From the NCBI GenBank assembly GCA_021154885.1, contig JAJKHS010000080.1:92879-156878 (forward strand): a stretch of 64,000 nucleotides of DNA, given 5' to 3'. Positions 7,542-16,169 of this stretch are shown one piece after another. This stretch comes from Thermoanaerobaculum sp. Its GTDB lineage: Bacteria > Acidobacteriota > Thermoanaerobaculia > Multivoradales > UBA5704. A program made the position numbers and the translations under genes. Position 1 is the stretch's first letter. Every line of letters begins with the position of its first letter. The notes below the pieces were generated by a model that was given only the letters and a program-made list of their open reading frames with translations, did no database searches and was not told where the DNA came from.

Positions 7542-9221
7542 TCAGATCCTCGTCCAGCCGGTGACGTTGATGTCGATCCCCAGAACGGCCGTGATGGTGC
7601 CAGCGGCGTCGCGCACCGGCGTGCAGACGGTGAAGCAGGCCTCGGAGCTCTGCATCGACTCGTAGGGGGGGATGAGCGTCGTGCGCCAGTGCCGGGAGAC
7701 CGACTTGAACCACGGCCGGGTGCGGACGTCCGTCTCGTGGACCTTGTTGGCCAGGGCCCGCTGGCGCTCGTTGAGCAGGTCCTTGTTGAAGGAGAGGAGG
7801 GGCGTCGTGCCGTCCAGCCGCGAGACGTAGCCCAGCTCCACGAAGGGCGCGGTGGCCACCATCTCGTCCAGCGCCTGCCCCTTCTCCGCCTCGCCCGGCG
7901 CCGCCTCCAGGCGGCGCGCCCACTCCTCCACCAGATGCTTCAGAGAGCGGGGGGAGGCGAGGTGGAACGACTGCGCGAGGAGCTGGATCTCGAGGCCCAG
8001 GGTATTGAGCCGGTCCGCCGTGCTGGAGAGGTTCTTCAGGCCGCCGGTCATCCGCTGCACCACCAGGCTGACCTCGCGCAGGGTCATCACCACCTCGTCG
8101 GAGGCGGCGTTCTGCTGCTGGGTGGCGAGGGAGATCTGGCGGGCCACCCGGGAGGTGTCGCCCGAGGCGCGGCGCAGGTCCTCGATGGCCTCGGCCGCGG
8201 CGCGCGAACGCTCCAGCACCCGCGACGCCTCCTTGCTCCCCTCCTCGGTGGCGACAATGGTGGCGCGGATCGAGCCCGAGAACTCGTCCAGCAGGTTGCG
8301 CACCGACTCCACCGACTCCTGCGACCGCTGGGCGAGGTGGCGCACCTCCTCGGCCACCACCGAGAAGCGCCGGCCGTCGGCCCCCGCCGCCGCCGCCTCG
8401 ATGGCGGCATTGAGCGACAGGATGTGGGTCTCCTGGGCGATCTCGGTGATCAGGTCGAGCACCCGGTAGATCTCCTTCGAGCGGGTGCCCAGGGCATCGG
8501 CCCGGCTGGCGATGGCGCTGATGCGCTTCTGCACCTCCTCGACGCCGGTCACCGCCTCGAACACGGCGGCCGACCCGGCGTCGCCGCTGGCCTCGGCGCG
8601 CGACGCCAGCTCGGCCTGGCGGCTGGCGTTCTCGGCGATCTGGGAAGCGGTGCGGGCCAGCTCCTCCATGGCGGCCGTGATCTCCACCACCGACGCCGCC
8701 TGCTCCGAGGAGCCCGAGGCCAGCTCCGAGGCGATCTCGTTGACCGCGTCGGCGGCCGAGGCCACCTCGATGGAGCTGTCCTGGATCTGCTGCGCGAGCT
8801 GCGACAGCGACTCGCTCGCCGCCTCCGAGATCTTCGCCAGCCGCTCGGGCAGCCCGCGGGTCTTCTCGATGGAGCGCACCAGGTCGCCGGCCCCGAGCTG
8901 GTCGAAGGCCGCGATCAGCTCGCCCTCCAGGCGCGCCCAGCGCTCCTCCCCCTCCGGCAGCCGGCGCTCCAGCCGGCGAAAATAGGGAAAGACCCAGACG
9001 CCATACGCCAGCACGCCCGCGACGCCGAGGGCCAGGAAGAGCAGACGCGGCCAGCCGGGAGCGCCCGCCGGCGAGCCCACGGAGAGCAGGACGAACCCCA
9101 GCAGCGTCAGCCCCACGACGAGGATCCAGCCGATCAGGGCGTTCTCGGTGTGATGCCCCGTCTGCCGGGATGCCACACGCATCCCGGAGCGGACGGCGGG
9201 AAGGGTCGAATCGACGTCCAT
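7542..9221 (-). CDS. Methyl-accepting chemotaxis protein with C-terminal Cache-like domain (MCP 2)
   Basis: 559 residues. First gene of the chemosensory operon. It has two N-terminal membrane helices (near residues 28-75: ALIGWILVVGLTLLGFVLLS, then a second), a coiled signalling domain with the same hairpin tip as MCP 1, and a C-terminal block of about 110 residues with RPWFKSV and LGIDINVTGWTRI, a Cache/PDC-like pattern. ATG at 9221 is chosen because AAGGAGAG sits 8 bases upstream; an in-frame ATG at 9326 has no such site. It is closely similar to MCP 1 across the signalling domain and tail, suggesting duplication within the operon. Confidence 0.92.
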   Translation of the reverse strand: MDVDSTLPAVRSGMRVASRQTGHHTENALIGWILVVGLTLLGFVLLSVGSPAGAPGWPRLLFLALGVAGVLAYGVWVFPYFRRLERRLPEGEERWARLEGELIAAFDQLGAGDLVRSIEKTRGLPERLAKISEAASESLSQLAQQIQDSSIEVASAADAVNEIASELASGSSEQAASVVEITAAMEELARTASQIAENASRQAELASRAEASGDAGSAAVFEAVTGVEEVQKRISAIASRADALGTRSKEIYRVLDLITEIAQETHILSLNAAIEAAAAGADGRRFSVVAEEVRHLAQRSQESVESVRNLLDEFSGSIRATIVATEEGSKEASRVLERSRAAAEAIEDLRRASGDTSRVARQISLATQQQNAASDEVVMTLREVSLVVQRMTGGLKNLSSTADRLNTLGLEIQLLAQSFHLASPRSLKHLVEEWARRLEAAPGEAEKGQALDEMVATAPFVELGYVSRLDGTTPLLSFNKDLLNERQRALANKVHETDVRTRPWFKSVSRHWRTTLIPPYESMQSSEACFTVCTPVRDAAGTITAVLGIDINVTGWTRI

Positions 9222-9341
9222 CCTGTGATCTCTCCTTTGCTGCCGGCGGGACCCGGGGCGATGCGGGCCGCCGCTTGCCGCAGGGGGCCCGCGGCGCGGG
9301 CGACGTGGAATCCCGGCGCTTTCCAAACGGAGCGTGCGCGT

Positions 9342-9370
9342 AGGATAGGCAATTCAGCATCCTGCCGCAA
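9342..9370 (-). promoter_or_regulatory. Possible sigma-70-type promoter of the chemosensory operon
   Basis: Reading the minus strand, TTGCGG (9370-9365), a 17-base gap and TATCCT (9347-9342) lie about 120 bases upstream of MCP 2. The -10 matches four of six consensus positions and the -35 matches three. It is the only reasonable candidate seen in the gap; it has not been tested. Confidence 0.35.
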
Positions 9371-9445
9371 GCCGTACGGCCATTTCGCTCCCAGCCTCTG
9401 GCCCGAGGAAACTTCAGGCGGCTCTCTCTGAATCGTGGCGGGGTG

Positions 9446-9640
9446 CCCTCCGAAGCCTCACCCCCGGCCCCTCTCCCGGGAGGAGAGGGGGGTCTCATGC
9501 CAAGGGGGATTGCCGCTAGCGCGCGCTGTACGTTCCACCACCGGTGTTGAATCCCCCAGCGCACCCTACAAGCTCGCTCCTCTCAGCCAAGTCCCCCCTC
9601 TCCCCCCGGGAGAGGGGCCGGGGGTGAGGCTTCGGAGGGG
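9446..9640. repeat. Family 1 intergenic inverted repeat (CCTCACCCCCGGCCCCTCTC type)
   Basis: Two arms of about 45 bases, 9446-9492 and 9590-9640, are inverted copies of each other (CCCTCCGAAGCCTCACCC against GGGTGAGGCTTCGGAGGG), each with an internal CCCGGGAGAGG hairpin. The element fills most of the 626-base gap between the divergent MCP 2 and FadL-like genes. Related elements recur at 11137, 17971, 26263, 29899 and 33303. The rest of the gap holds the two candidate promoters and no convincing gene. Confidence 0.8.
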
Positions 9641-9705
9641 ACGTGGATTCATAGGCCTCCATCCGAATGGACCCAGCCGCCGGTGATGGGGTATTGAGGC
9701 CCCCA

Positions 9706-9734
9706 TTGTCCTCAGACCCATTGGGCTGTACAAT
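9706..9734 (+). promoter_or_regulatory. Probable sigma-70-type promoter of the FadL-like gene
   Basis: TTGTCC (9706-9711), a 17-base spacer and TACAAT (9729-9734). The predicted transcript would have a leader of about 105 bases before the ATG at 9848. Confidence 0.5.
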
Positions 9735-9847
9735 CACCCACCAATTTCGTTTTCTCTACAGTGGCACGGCTCTGATGAGTTGGCGCCCCGGCTCGTGCGG
9801 GAGTGCCGCAGTTACGCTGTCTTCACGTTGTTTCAGGGAGATTTACC

Positions 9848-11128
9848 ATGCAAAGGAAAGGTCTCATCCCTCTTCTCGCCGCCGCCCTCCTCCTCGCCAC
9901 GCCGGCTGTCTGGGCGGGCAACGGCCACAATCTGCACGGCATCGGCGCCGTCAACAGCTCCATGGGAGGAGCCGGCGTGGCCCTTCCCATCGACACGCTG
10001 GGGAGCCTGCTGCTCAATCCCGCCCTGCTGGCGGGCATGGAGGGCAGCCACTTCGCCTTCAGCGCCGAGTACAACCAGGCCAAGAACGCCGTCGAGAGCA
10101 CCGTCCAGACTCCCGTCGGCCCCTTCAGCGGCCGTACCAACGAGGCCGGCGACCGCGCCGTGATCCCGGCCTTCGGCTTCGTGCATCACGACCGGGGCTC
10201 GAACTTCGCCTATGGCACCGGCTTTCTGGGCCTCGCCGGCTTCGGCGCCGACTACCCGCAGGACTCCACCAACCCCATCCTCGCTCCCCAGCCCCGCGGC
10301 TTCGGCCGGGTGTTCTCCAACTACCAGCTCCTGAAGGTCCCCACCGTCCTCTCCTGGCAACTCAGCGACGCCTTCTCCTTCGGCCTGTCGCTCAACGCCG
10401 CCTACGCCACCCTGACCGCCAACCCGGCGGGTTTCGCCAGCCCCGACTGCTCGGGTCCCCAGGGGCCGTGCTTCGTCCCCAGCGTCAACGGCGACAGCGC
10501 CTGGGGCTACGGCCTGGGCGTCGGCATCCGCTACAAGCTCACCCCGACCTGGTCGCTGGGCGCCTCCTACAGCACCAAGACCAAGTTCCAGGAGTTCCAG
10601 TGGAACTCCGCGGTGGCCAATCCCAATCTGCCCACCTTCGGGACGGCGCGGAAGATCCGGCTCCACCTCGACATGCCGGCCCAGACCATCGTGGGGCTCG
10701 GCTGGACTCCCAACGACCGGCTGGCGGTGGCCCTCGACGGCAAGCTGATCAACTATGAGAAGACCGCCGGCTTCGGCGACGTCCTCGGCTTCAAGGACAT
10801 CAAGGTGGGCGAGATCGGCCTGCAGTACAAGGTGACCGACCACCTTGCCGTGCGCGGCGGCTACAACAAGAGCCAGAACCCGATCCCGGACAACCGGACT
10901 TTCTTCACCATCGAGACGCCCGCCATCTTCAAGACCCACTACACAGGCGGCATCGGCTACAAGGTGAGCGACGTCCTCACCCTGGACGCGGCCTACTACC
11001 ACGTCCAGGAGAACACGATCACCGGCCCCATCTTCGGCCCCACCGGCCCGGTCCCCGGCGCTTCGGTGACCACCCGGATGGCGATGGATTCGGTGGTGGT
11101 GACCTTCAACTTCGGGTTGCGGCAGTAG
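9848..11128 (+). CDS. FadL/OmpP1/TodX-type outer membrane transport protein
   Basis: 426 residues. Predicted outer membrane beta-barrel for uptake of hydrophobic compounds such as fatty acids. A signal peptide (1-24, LLAAALLLATPAVWA) is followed by GNGHNLHGIGAVNSSMGGAG, the characteristic N-terminal plug motif with the Ser/Met-Gly-Gly-Ala-Gly turn, and by an Asn-Pro-Ala block (LLNPALLAG). Alternating amphipathic strands continue to the terminal VVVTFNFGLRQ. ATG 9848 is preferred to an upstream in-frame ATG at 9803 because GGGAG precedes it and the signal peptide starts there. The fadD- and fadJ-like genes lie within 10 kb, consistent with fatty-acid use, but are not in its operon. Confidence 0.88.
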   Translation: MQRKGLIPLLAAALLLATPAVWAGNGHNLHGIGAVNSSMGGAGVALPIDTLGSLLLNPALLAGMEGSHFAFSAEYNQAKNAVESTVQTPVGPFSGRTNEAGDRAVIPAFGFVHHDRGSNFAYGTGFLGLAGFGADYPQDSTNPILAPQPRGFGRVFSNYQLLKVPTVLSWQLSDAFSFGLSLNAAYATLTANPAGFASPDCSGPQGPCFVPSVNGDSAWGYGLGVGIRYKLTPTWSLGASYSTKTKFQEFQWNSAVANPNLPTFGTARKIRLHLDMPAQTIVGLGWTPNDRLAVALDGKLINYEKTAGFGDVLGFKDIKVGEIGLQYKVTDHLAVRGGYNKSQNPIPDNRTFFTIETPAIFKTHYTGGIGYKVSDVLTLDAAYYHVQENTITGPIFGPTGPVPGASVTTRMAMDSVVVTFNFGLRQ

Positions 11129-11136
11129 CCTTCACC

Positions 11137-11330
11137 ACCCCGGCCCTCCTCTCCCGTCCCTCGACGGGAGAGGAGGAAGACCCTCATCACCCCGGCCCTC
11201 TTCTCCCGCCTCCTCCCAACCCCCCTCACCGGGAGAAGAGGGAGAACAGCAAGAAGGCTCCAACCGGGTTCCCCTCTCCCGGGGAGGGGGGTGGCGAGGG
11301 GGCGGGAGAGGGGTAGGGGTGAGGGCTTCG
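11137..11330. repeat. Cluster of family 1 inverted repeats
   Basis: Three consecutive hairpin units after the FadL-like gene: CACCCCGGCCCTCCTCTCCC with GGGAGAGGAGG, then CATCACCCCGGCCCTCTTCT with GGGAGAAGAGGG, then CCCCTCTCCCGGGGAGGGG with GGGAGAGGGGTAGGGGTGAG. They lie between convergent genes and could act as bidirectional terminators. Confidence 0.75.
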
Positions 11331-11356
11331 GGGCGGGGGCGCTCCCGAGACGGCCT

Positions 11357-12907
11357 CTACCACCCCAGCTCCCCCATCAACCCCGCGAAGACCTCGATCC
11401 CATCCCAGAGGTTCTGCAGCCGCAGGTTCTCGTTGATCCCGTGCTGGTTGTTGTCGTGGTTGACGATGGGGACCCCGATCACCGGCACCTTCAGGGTCTC
11501 GGTGAACAGGTACATCGGTACGCTGCCGCCCAGCATGGGGACCTGGACGGCGGAGCCGCCGACGGCGCGGTCCACCACCGCGGCCACGGCGCGAGAGACC
11601 GGGAGGCTCATGTCGGTGCGGGCCGCCGGGTAGTCCAGCGACCAGGCGACGCGGGCCACCTTGGGGTGGGTGCGCCGCGTCTCGCGGTCGGGCGCCTCGG
11701 CGACCAGGGTCCACCCTTCAGCGCGCAGGAAGGATTCGACCCGGTCCCGGACCTTCTGCGGCGTCTGGTCCGGCACCAGACGGAAGTCGATCGAGACCTG
11801 CGCCTCGGTGGGGATGGCGTTGGCCGCTCCCTCCCCCACCTCGGCCGAGCGCAGACCGCGGACGTTGAGCGCCGGCGCCATCAGCCGCTCCTGGAGACGG
11901 GCGCCGCTCCCCTCGGTCCGTCCCAGGGCGAGCTCGTCGCGCAGCCCCTCCTCGACCGGCGGCATGGCGGCGACGGCCCGCTTCTCCGCCGCCGTGAGCG
12001 GCCGGACGTCGTCGTGGAAGCCGGGGATCAGGATCTTCCCCTCCTCGTCCCGCAGGCTCGCCACGAGATGGGCCAGCGTCACCGCCGGGTTCGGTGCCCA
12101 GTTGCCGTAGTGGCCGCTGTGGAGGGGACGCAGCGGACCATAGACCGTCAGCTCGAGGCCGGCCACACCCCGGGCGCCGTAGTAGACCTGCATCCGCCGG
12201 GTGGGATGGACGGGGCCGTCGCAGAGGATCCAGGCGTCGGCTTTCAGGAGGTCGAGGTTCTGGCGCAGGATCTCCGTCAGGTGGGTCGAGCCCTGCTCCT
12301 CCTCTCCCTCCAGGAACAGCTTGAGGTTCACCGATGGCTGGATCCCGGAGGCCCGCAGGGCGTCCAGAGCCGTGAGGAGCGCCACGATGGGCGCCTTGTC
12401 GTCGCTCGCCGAGCGGGCGTAGATCCGCCACTCAGGATTGAGCGGCCCCTGGACCTTCGCGAGGTCCACCTCCTTCACCCCCTCGCCCAGGGGGCCGGTG
12501 CGCACGACCGGCTTGAAGGGACCGGAGAGCCACCCTTTCTGGCCCACGGGCTGGCCGTCGTAGTGGGCGTAGAACACGACCGTCCGCTTCGCCCCGGGGA
12601 CCCGCAGGTCGCCGAGGACGGCCGGGGGCGTGCCGGGGGCCGCCGCGAGACGGCGCACCTCGAAGCCCCGGCGGCGGAGCATCTCGGTCAAGCGATCGGC
12701 GTTCTTCTCGACGTCGGCCACGCGGGTGGCGACGTTGGGCAGGGCGAGCAGGTCCGTGAGCTCGCCCACGATCTCCTTCTCGTGCGCGGCGCGGTACGCC
12801 CGCACCTTGCCGCGGACTCCGGCCGCGGGCTCCGCGGCACGGGCGGCGCCGGAGGAAAAGAGGACCGCCCCCGCGAGGATGGCCGCCGCCGATCTCCCTC
12901 TGGTCAT
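11357..12907 (-). CDS. Secreted M20-family metallopeptidase
   Basis: 516 residues. Zinc-dependent exopeptidase/amidohydrolase. A signal peptide (about 1-25, ILAGAVLFSSGAARA) indicates export. Catalytic-domain motifs in order: VFYAHYDGQPVG near 110-120 (metal His and Asp), RSASDDKAPI near 160, LEGEEEQGS near 205 (catalytic Glu and metal Glu), and a C-terminal GGSVPMYLF region; the lid domain with VSIDFRLVPDQTP lies between. This arrangement matches dipeptidase/CNDP-like M20 proteins. It converges on the FadL-like gene and is followed upstream by tRNA-Pro. Confidence 0.92.
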   Translation of the reverse strand: MTRGRSAAAILAGAVLFSSGAARAAEPAAGVRGKVRAYRAAHEKEIVGELTDLLALPNVATRVADVEKNADRLTEMLRRRGFEVRRLAAAPGTPPAVLGDLRVPGAKRTVVFYAHYDGQPVGQKGWLSGPFKPVVRTGPLGEGVKEVDLAKVQGPLNPEWRIYARSASDDKAPIVALLTALDALRASGIQPSVNLKLFLEGEEEQGSTHLTEILRQNLDLLKADAWILCDGPVHPTRRMQVYYGARGVAGLELTVYGPLRPLHSGHYGNWAPNPAVTLAHLVASLRDEEGKILIPGFHDDVRPLTAAEKRAVAAMPPVEEGLRDELALGRTEGSGARLQERLMAPALNVRGLRSAEVGEGAANAIPTEAQVSIDFRLVPDQTPQKVRDRVESFLRAEGWTLVAEAPDRETRRTHPKVARVAWSLDYPAARTDMSLPVSRAVAAVVDRAVGGSAVQVPMLGGSVPMYLFTETLKVPVIGVPIVNHDNNQHGINENLRLQNLWDGIEVFAGLMGELGW

Positions 12908-12941
12908 CGTCGTGTGGGAGTCGTGTGGGAAAGGAAGATGG

Positions 12942-13015
12942 TCGGGGCGAGAGGATTTGAACCTCCGGCCTCACGGTCCCGAACCGTGCGCTCTACCAAG
13001 CTGAGCTACGCCCCG
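12942..13015 (-). tRNA. tRNA-Pro (anticodon CGG)
   Basis: On the minus strand a 7-bp acceptor stem CGGGGCG/CGCCCCG, D arm GCTC...GAGC, anticodon stem CACGG/CCGTG with loop TTCGGGA (anticodon CGG), and T arm GGAGG-TTCAAAT-CCTCT form a complete 74-base cloverleaf. The discriminator is A and the CCA end is not encoded. No gene overlaps it. Confidence 0.97.
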
Positions 13016-13236
13016 ACATTTCTGCGGTCCTCCGCCCGCCGAGGCGAGCGCTACCCGAGGGGATCAACCGCGAGGACGGGGAGGATACCGCCGCCTCGCC
13101 CGCCAGTCAAGCGGCGCCTCGCCGACGTCTTCCGGCGGCTCGGCCGTGCCACGGCATGGGCCCGAACCCCCTCTGCAAACCCGCGCCGCTCTAGGGGTTG
13201 CAAGATTGGAGGTGCTTTTTCCGTTTTATACAGGGC

Positions 13237-14220
13237 ATGAGACACGACAAGACGCCACGGGAAGGCGGCGGGCCGGAGCACGACTCCGGCTACAAGCTGC
13301 TCTTCTCTCACCGACAGATGGTGCAGGACCTCTGCCGGGGATTCCTCCCCGAGCTAGGGGCGAGGTGTCTCGACTTCGCGACGCTGGAGCGGGCGGCGAG
13401 CAGCTTCGTCGACAACCGCTTCCGGGAGCGCCACGGCGACCTGGTCTGGCGGCTCGGCAGGCGGGACGAGCCGCGCCCCGTTTTCCTCCTCCTGGAGTTC
13501 CAGTCCACGCCCGACCCGATCATGCCCTTGCGCCTGCTGGGCTACGTCAGCCTCCTCCTCCAGGACATGATCCGGAATGGCCGGCACAAGCCGTCGGACG
13601 AGCTGCCGGTCGTCCTCCCCGTGGTTCTCTACAATGGCCGGCTCGCCTGGCGGGCACCTCTCCAGGCGGCGGGCCTCTTCGGTGTCCTGCCCTCCGAGTT
13701 GAGGCGCTATGCCCCCGATCTCCACTATGTCCTCCTCGACGAGAAGGAGCTGGACCTGGAGCGTCCCGATCTCGCGGACAACCTCGCGGCGGCCATCTTC
13801 CGGATCGAGACCTGCGACGTGCAGGACTTTCGCCGGCTCCTGCACGAGATCCTGGACCTCGCGACCCGGGAGCAGGACATGGAGCTGCGCAGCAGCATCA
13901 CGGCCTGGCTCCGAAGAAAGTGCCATCGGGTGCTTCCTGGGAGTATAATCACCCCTGGTCTGGAGGACGCCACCATGCTCGAAGAGTCGATCATTCGCTG
14001 GGAGAAAGAGTTCCTGCAGCAGGGGCGACGGGAGGGCGAACGGGAAGGCATGATCAAGGGTATGCGGCTTGTGCTGCTCGGCCTGCTCCGGCAGCGGTTT
14101 GGGCGGCTGCCTGCCAGGGTCCGGCAGAGCGTGGAGGCCATTCAGAGCGAGAGAGAGCTACAGCGAGTGGCGAGGCGCGTCCTCGAAGCGAAGTCGTTCG
14201 CCGAGTTGGGCTTGTCGTAG
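13237..14220 (+). CDS. Rpn-family PD-(D/E)XK nuclease/transposase-like protein with C-terminal DUF4351
   Basis: 327 residues. Resembles the Rpn/YhgA proteins, which are DNA endonucleases that promote RecA-independent recombination. HDSGYKLLFSH at the N-terminus, VFLLLEFQST (the E-x-Q core of the nuclease) near 85 and VVLPVVLYNG near 125 are typical. The end (RFGRLPARVRQSVEA...SFAELGL) matches DUF4351, often fused to this family. The start MRHDKTP at 13237 lies just after a TATAC box at 13226-13232, so the mRNA may be nearly leaderless. It is next to a tRNA. Activity is not evident from sequence. Confidence 0.82.
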   Translation: MRHDKTPREGGGPEHDSGYKLLFSHRQMVQDLCRGFLPELGARCLDFATLERAASSFVDNRFRERHGDLVWRLGRRDEPRPVFLLLEFQSTPDPIMPLRLLGYVSLLLQDMIRNGRHKPSDELPVVLPVVLYNGRLAWRAPLQAAGLFGVLPSELRRYAPDLHYVLLDEKELDLERPDLADNLAAAIFRIETCDVQDFRRLLHEILDLATREQDMELRSSITAWLRRKCHRVLPGSIITPGLEDATMLEESIIRWEKEFLQQGRREGEREGMIKGMRLVLLGLLRQRFGRLPARVRQSVEAIQSERELQRVARRVLEAKSFAELGLS

Positions 14221-14293
14221 ATCCCCGGATTCCGCACGGCGCTCGCGAGCTCTCCCCGGAAGCCCGCGAGCGCGATTCAGAAGGATCTCCCCT

Positions 14294-15565
14294 TCACATC
14301 CCGTTTCCCCGCCGCTCGCGGCGCAGGTACTCCGCGAACTGGCGGACGAGATCCACAGTCAGCTTCTCCTCTTCGCAGGCGCGCTGGAACATGAGGAGGG
14401 CGATGATGGCCTCCCGGTGGACGTCCCGCGACTCGAAGATAGGCATCAGCTCGGCCGCCAGCCTCTTCAGGTCCTCGACGCAGCCCTCCTGGGCGTAGAG
14501 CAGGGCGAGGTCGAGAGAGACCAGGGCCGCGTCATAGCCCATGCGGCGCTCCAGGAAGTCGCGCTGGACCTCCCGGAAGGCTGCCTCGGCGGGTCCGAGT
14601 TGCGAAAGCCCCAGATGGATGAGCCCCTCAGCCCAGCGCAGACGGATGAGATCGAGAGGATGCGAGTTGTCCCGAAGGAAATCCCGTACTTCGGGAAGGA
14701 GTTGCTCCGCTTCGGCGATCCGATTGGCTTGAACGAGGCAGCCCAGTAAATTGTAGCGGGCATAGGTGAAGAGCTGACGCTCGGTGGAACGGTCGATCTC
14801 CGCTGCCGCATTTCGAAGGAGATCGATCGCCTGAGCCAAATCTCCGGTCTCCTCAACGATCTTGGCCTTCTTTAGGAAACACTTGCCGGCACCCTGAAGC
14901 TCTCCAGCCTCGCGGTAAAGAACCAGAGCGTAGTCGATCAGCTCCAGAGCTTCGCCGAGCCGTCGCTGCGCTCGCCTCAATGAACTCTTTAAGCTCAGGA
15001 TCTCGGCTTGGACTTCAATACTCCCGGTCCCGCTCAGGGCAAGACATCTCTCCGCCTTCACGAAGGCATCATCCGCGCTGCGCAGCTCTCCCAGGACCCG
15101 GCGAGCGTTGCCGAGATAGGCAAAACAGCGGGCGCGCAGGTCCATCACCCAGTTGGGGTCGTACGCAGTCCCGAGATGGCGGACGATCCGCAGGGCCAGG
15201 TTGGCCAGCTCGACGGCCTTGCCGGGATCGCTGAAGACCGCCTCCCGGCTCTTCTTGAGGAGGAGTTGGCAGAGGCCCCAGGCGTGCAGACCCTCATCCT
15301 CCTCCACGGTCCGGAGCTGCTCCGCGTACGGGCGCTCCGCCAGCCGGTCCCAGAGCTCCGGGGCTTCCCGGCCCTCCAGGACGACCACCACTTCGTCCCA
15401 GTGGCCAACTTCCTTCTGCAAGCGCGCGATCTCCTCGCGCCGCTCCCGGCAGACTGAACAGCGCGACAGGAAATGCGGGATCACCAGCCGGAGCATCTCC
15501 TCCTGCTCCAACCCTCCCGACAGCCACTTCGCCAAGGTCTCCAACGACAGATGCGCGTCTTCCAA
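14294..15565 (-). CDS. Anti-sigma-like zinc-finger/TPR protein (paralogue A)
   Basis: 423 residues, soluble. The N-terminus (about 1-50) carries H31-x4-C36-x2-C39, resembling the H-x3-C-x2-C zinc-binding anti-sigma motif. The rest is helical repeats of TPR type (DLRARCFAYLGNARRVL near 155; SLRRAQRRLGEALELIDYAL near 210). Two paralogues lie in this window at 39881-41236 and 48302-49657, sharing the DLRARxxAYxGN block, the repeat pattern and a C-terminal DLKRLAAEL/VPIF block. The start is TTG with AGGAGG six bases upstream. The next gene upstream encodes a small exported peptide, with a terminator between. There is no sigma factor nearby; function unknown. Confidence 0.82.
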   Translation of the reverse strand: MEDAHLSLETLAKWLSGGLEQEEMLRLVIPHFLSRCSVCRERREEIARLQKEVGHWDEVVVVLEGREAPELWDRLAERPYAEQLRTVEEDEGLHAWGLCQLLLKKSREAVFSDPGKAVELANLALRIVRHLGTAYDPNWVMDLRARCFAYLGNARRVLGELRSADDAFVKAERCLALSGTGSIEVQAEILSLKSSLRRAQRRLGEALELIDYALVLYREAGELQGAGKCFLKKAKIVEETGDLAQAIDLLRNAAAEIDRSTERQLFTYARYNLLGCLVQANRIAEAEQLLPEVRDFLRDNSHPLDLIRLRWAEGLIHLGLSQLGPAEAAFREVQRDFLERRMGYDAALVSLDLALLYAQEGCVEDLKRLAAELMPIFESRDVHREAIIALLMFQRACEEEKLTVDLVRQFAEYLRRERRGNGM

Positions 15566-15645
15566 GCCAGCCTCCTGTCCATGAGATAAGATGCCTTCTC
15601 AAGCAACATAGTATCAGAACAGGTCTCTATCGTGACACTTTGAAG

Positions 15646-15673
15646 AAAAATGGGGCCGGATCGCTCCGGCCCC
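15646..15673 (-). terminator. Rho-independent terminator after the small exported-peptide gene
   Basis: Read on the minus strand: stem GGGGCCGGA, loop GCGA, stem TCCGGCCCC, then ATTTTTC. It lies immediately after the stop at 15682, before the zinc-finger/TPR gene, and so separates the two transcripts or attenuates read-through. Confidence 0.85.
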
Positions 15674-15681
15674 GGATCTCA

Positions 15682-15987
15682 CTAGGCGTGGCCGTCAGGA
15701 TCGATCGTCACCCCCTCGTCCGTCAGGTCCGGGGGATTGGGATTGACCGTCGTGCCCTGTCCGTTCTTGGCGCCGTTGGGGTCGATCGACATCCCCTCTT
15801 CTTGGAAAATCCGCGTCCAGAGGCTCACCAGGAAGTGCTCTAGCCGGTCACCGACTCCGGCAACGTGGACAACCTTTGCGAGGGAGGGAGGGACCGTCTG
15901 GCCCTGGACAGGCGCGCCGGCGAAGGCCAGCAAGGCGATCAGGACCACGGCGACAACTCCAACGCGAAGAGTACGATACGAAGACAT
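15682..15987 (-). CDS. Small exported peptide with duplicated D-P-[N/D]-G motif (copy 1)
   Basis: 101 residues, unrecognised. A signal peptide (about 1-29, VGVVAVVLIALLAFAGAPVQG) is followed by a short amphipathic stretch with LWTRIFQEEG, then two copies of a G-x-x-[I/M]-D-P-[N/D]-G motif: GMSIDPNG at 65-72 and GVTIDPDGHA at the very end, separated by an Asn/Pro/Thr linker. The gene at 49810-50118 encodes a protein of the same size and plan, also with its own terminator and also directly upstream of a zinc-finger/TPR gene. AGGAG lies seven bases before the ATG. A secreted or processed signal or surface peptide is a guess. Confidence 0.75.
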   Translation of the reverse strand: MSSYRTLRVGVVAVVLIALLAFAGAPVQGQTVPPSLAKVVHVAGVGDRLEHFLVSLWTRIFQEEGMSIDPNGAKNGQGTTVNPNPPDLTDEGVTIDPDGHA

Positions 15988-16169
15988 GGAGACTCCTCTC
16001 GGGGCGGGTCTCGAGCGCAGCGGCATGCCGGCGGAGCCCATTCCCACAAGAGAAAGGTTGCTCCTAACGGAAAATCTGCGCCACCCGGGCCCCACCTACC
16101 CGTTGGCGTCGGGGCCGCCCCCGGCTCCATGCGATACAATGCGCGGCGCAACCGAAGCGGGAGGGTCCC

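Noticed and set aside
9350..9370. Sigma-54 promoter for the chemosensory operon (AGG-N10-GC)
   Set aside because: The -24 element lacks the TGGCAC core; the sigma-70-like pair at the same place fits better.
7087..9564. A minus-strand open frame of 825 codons through MCP 2 and cheW
   Set aside because: Its first 675 codons are low-complexity Gly/Arg/Ala translation out of frame with the MCP; only its end is the real cheW from 7539.
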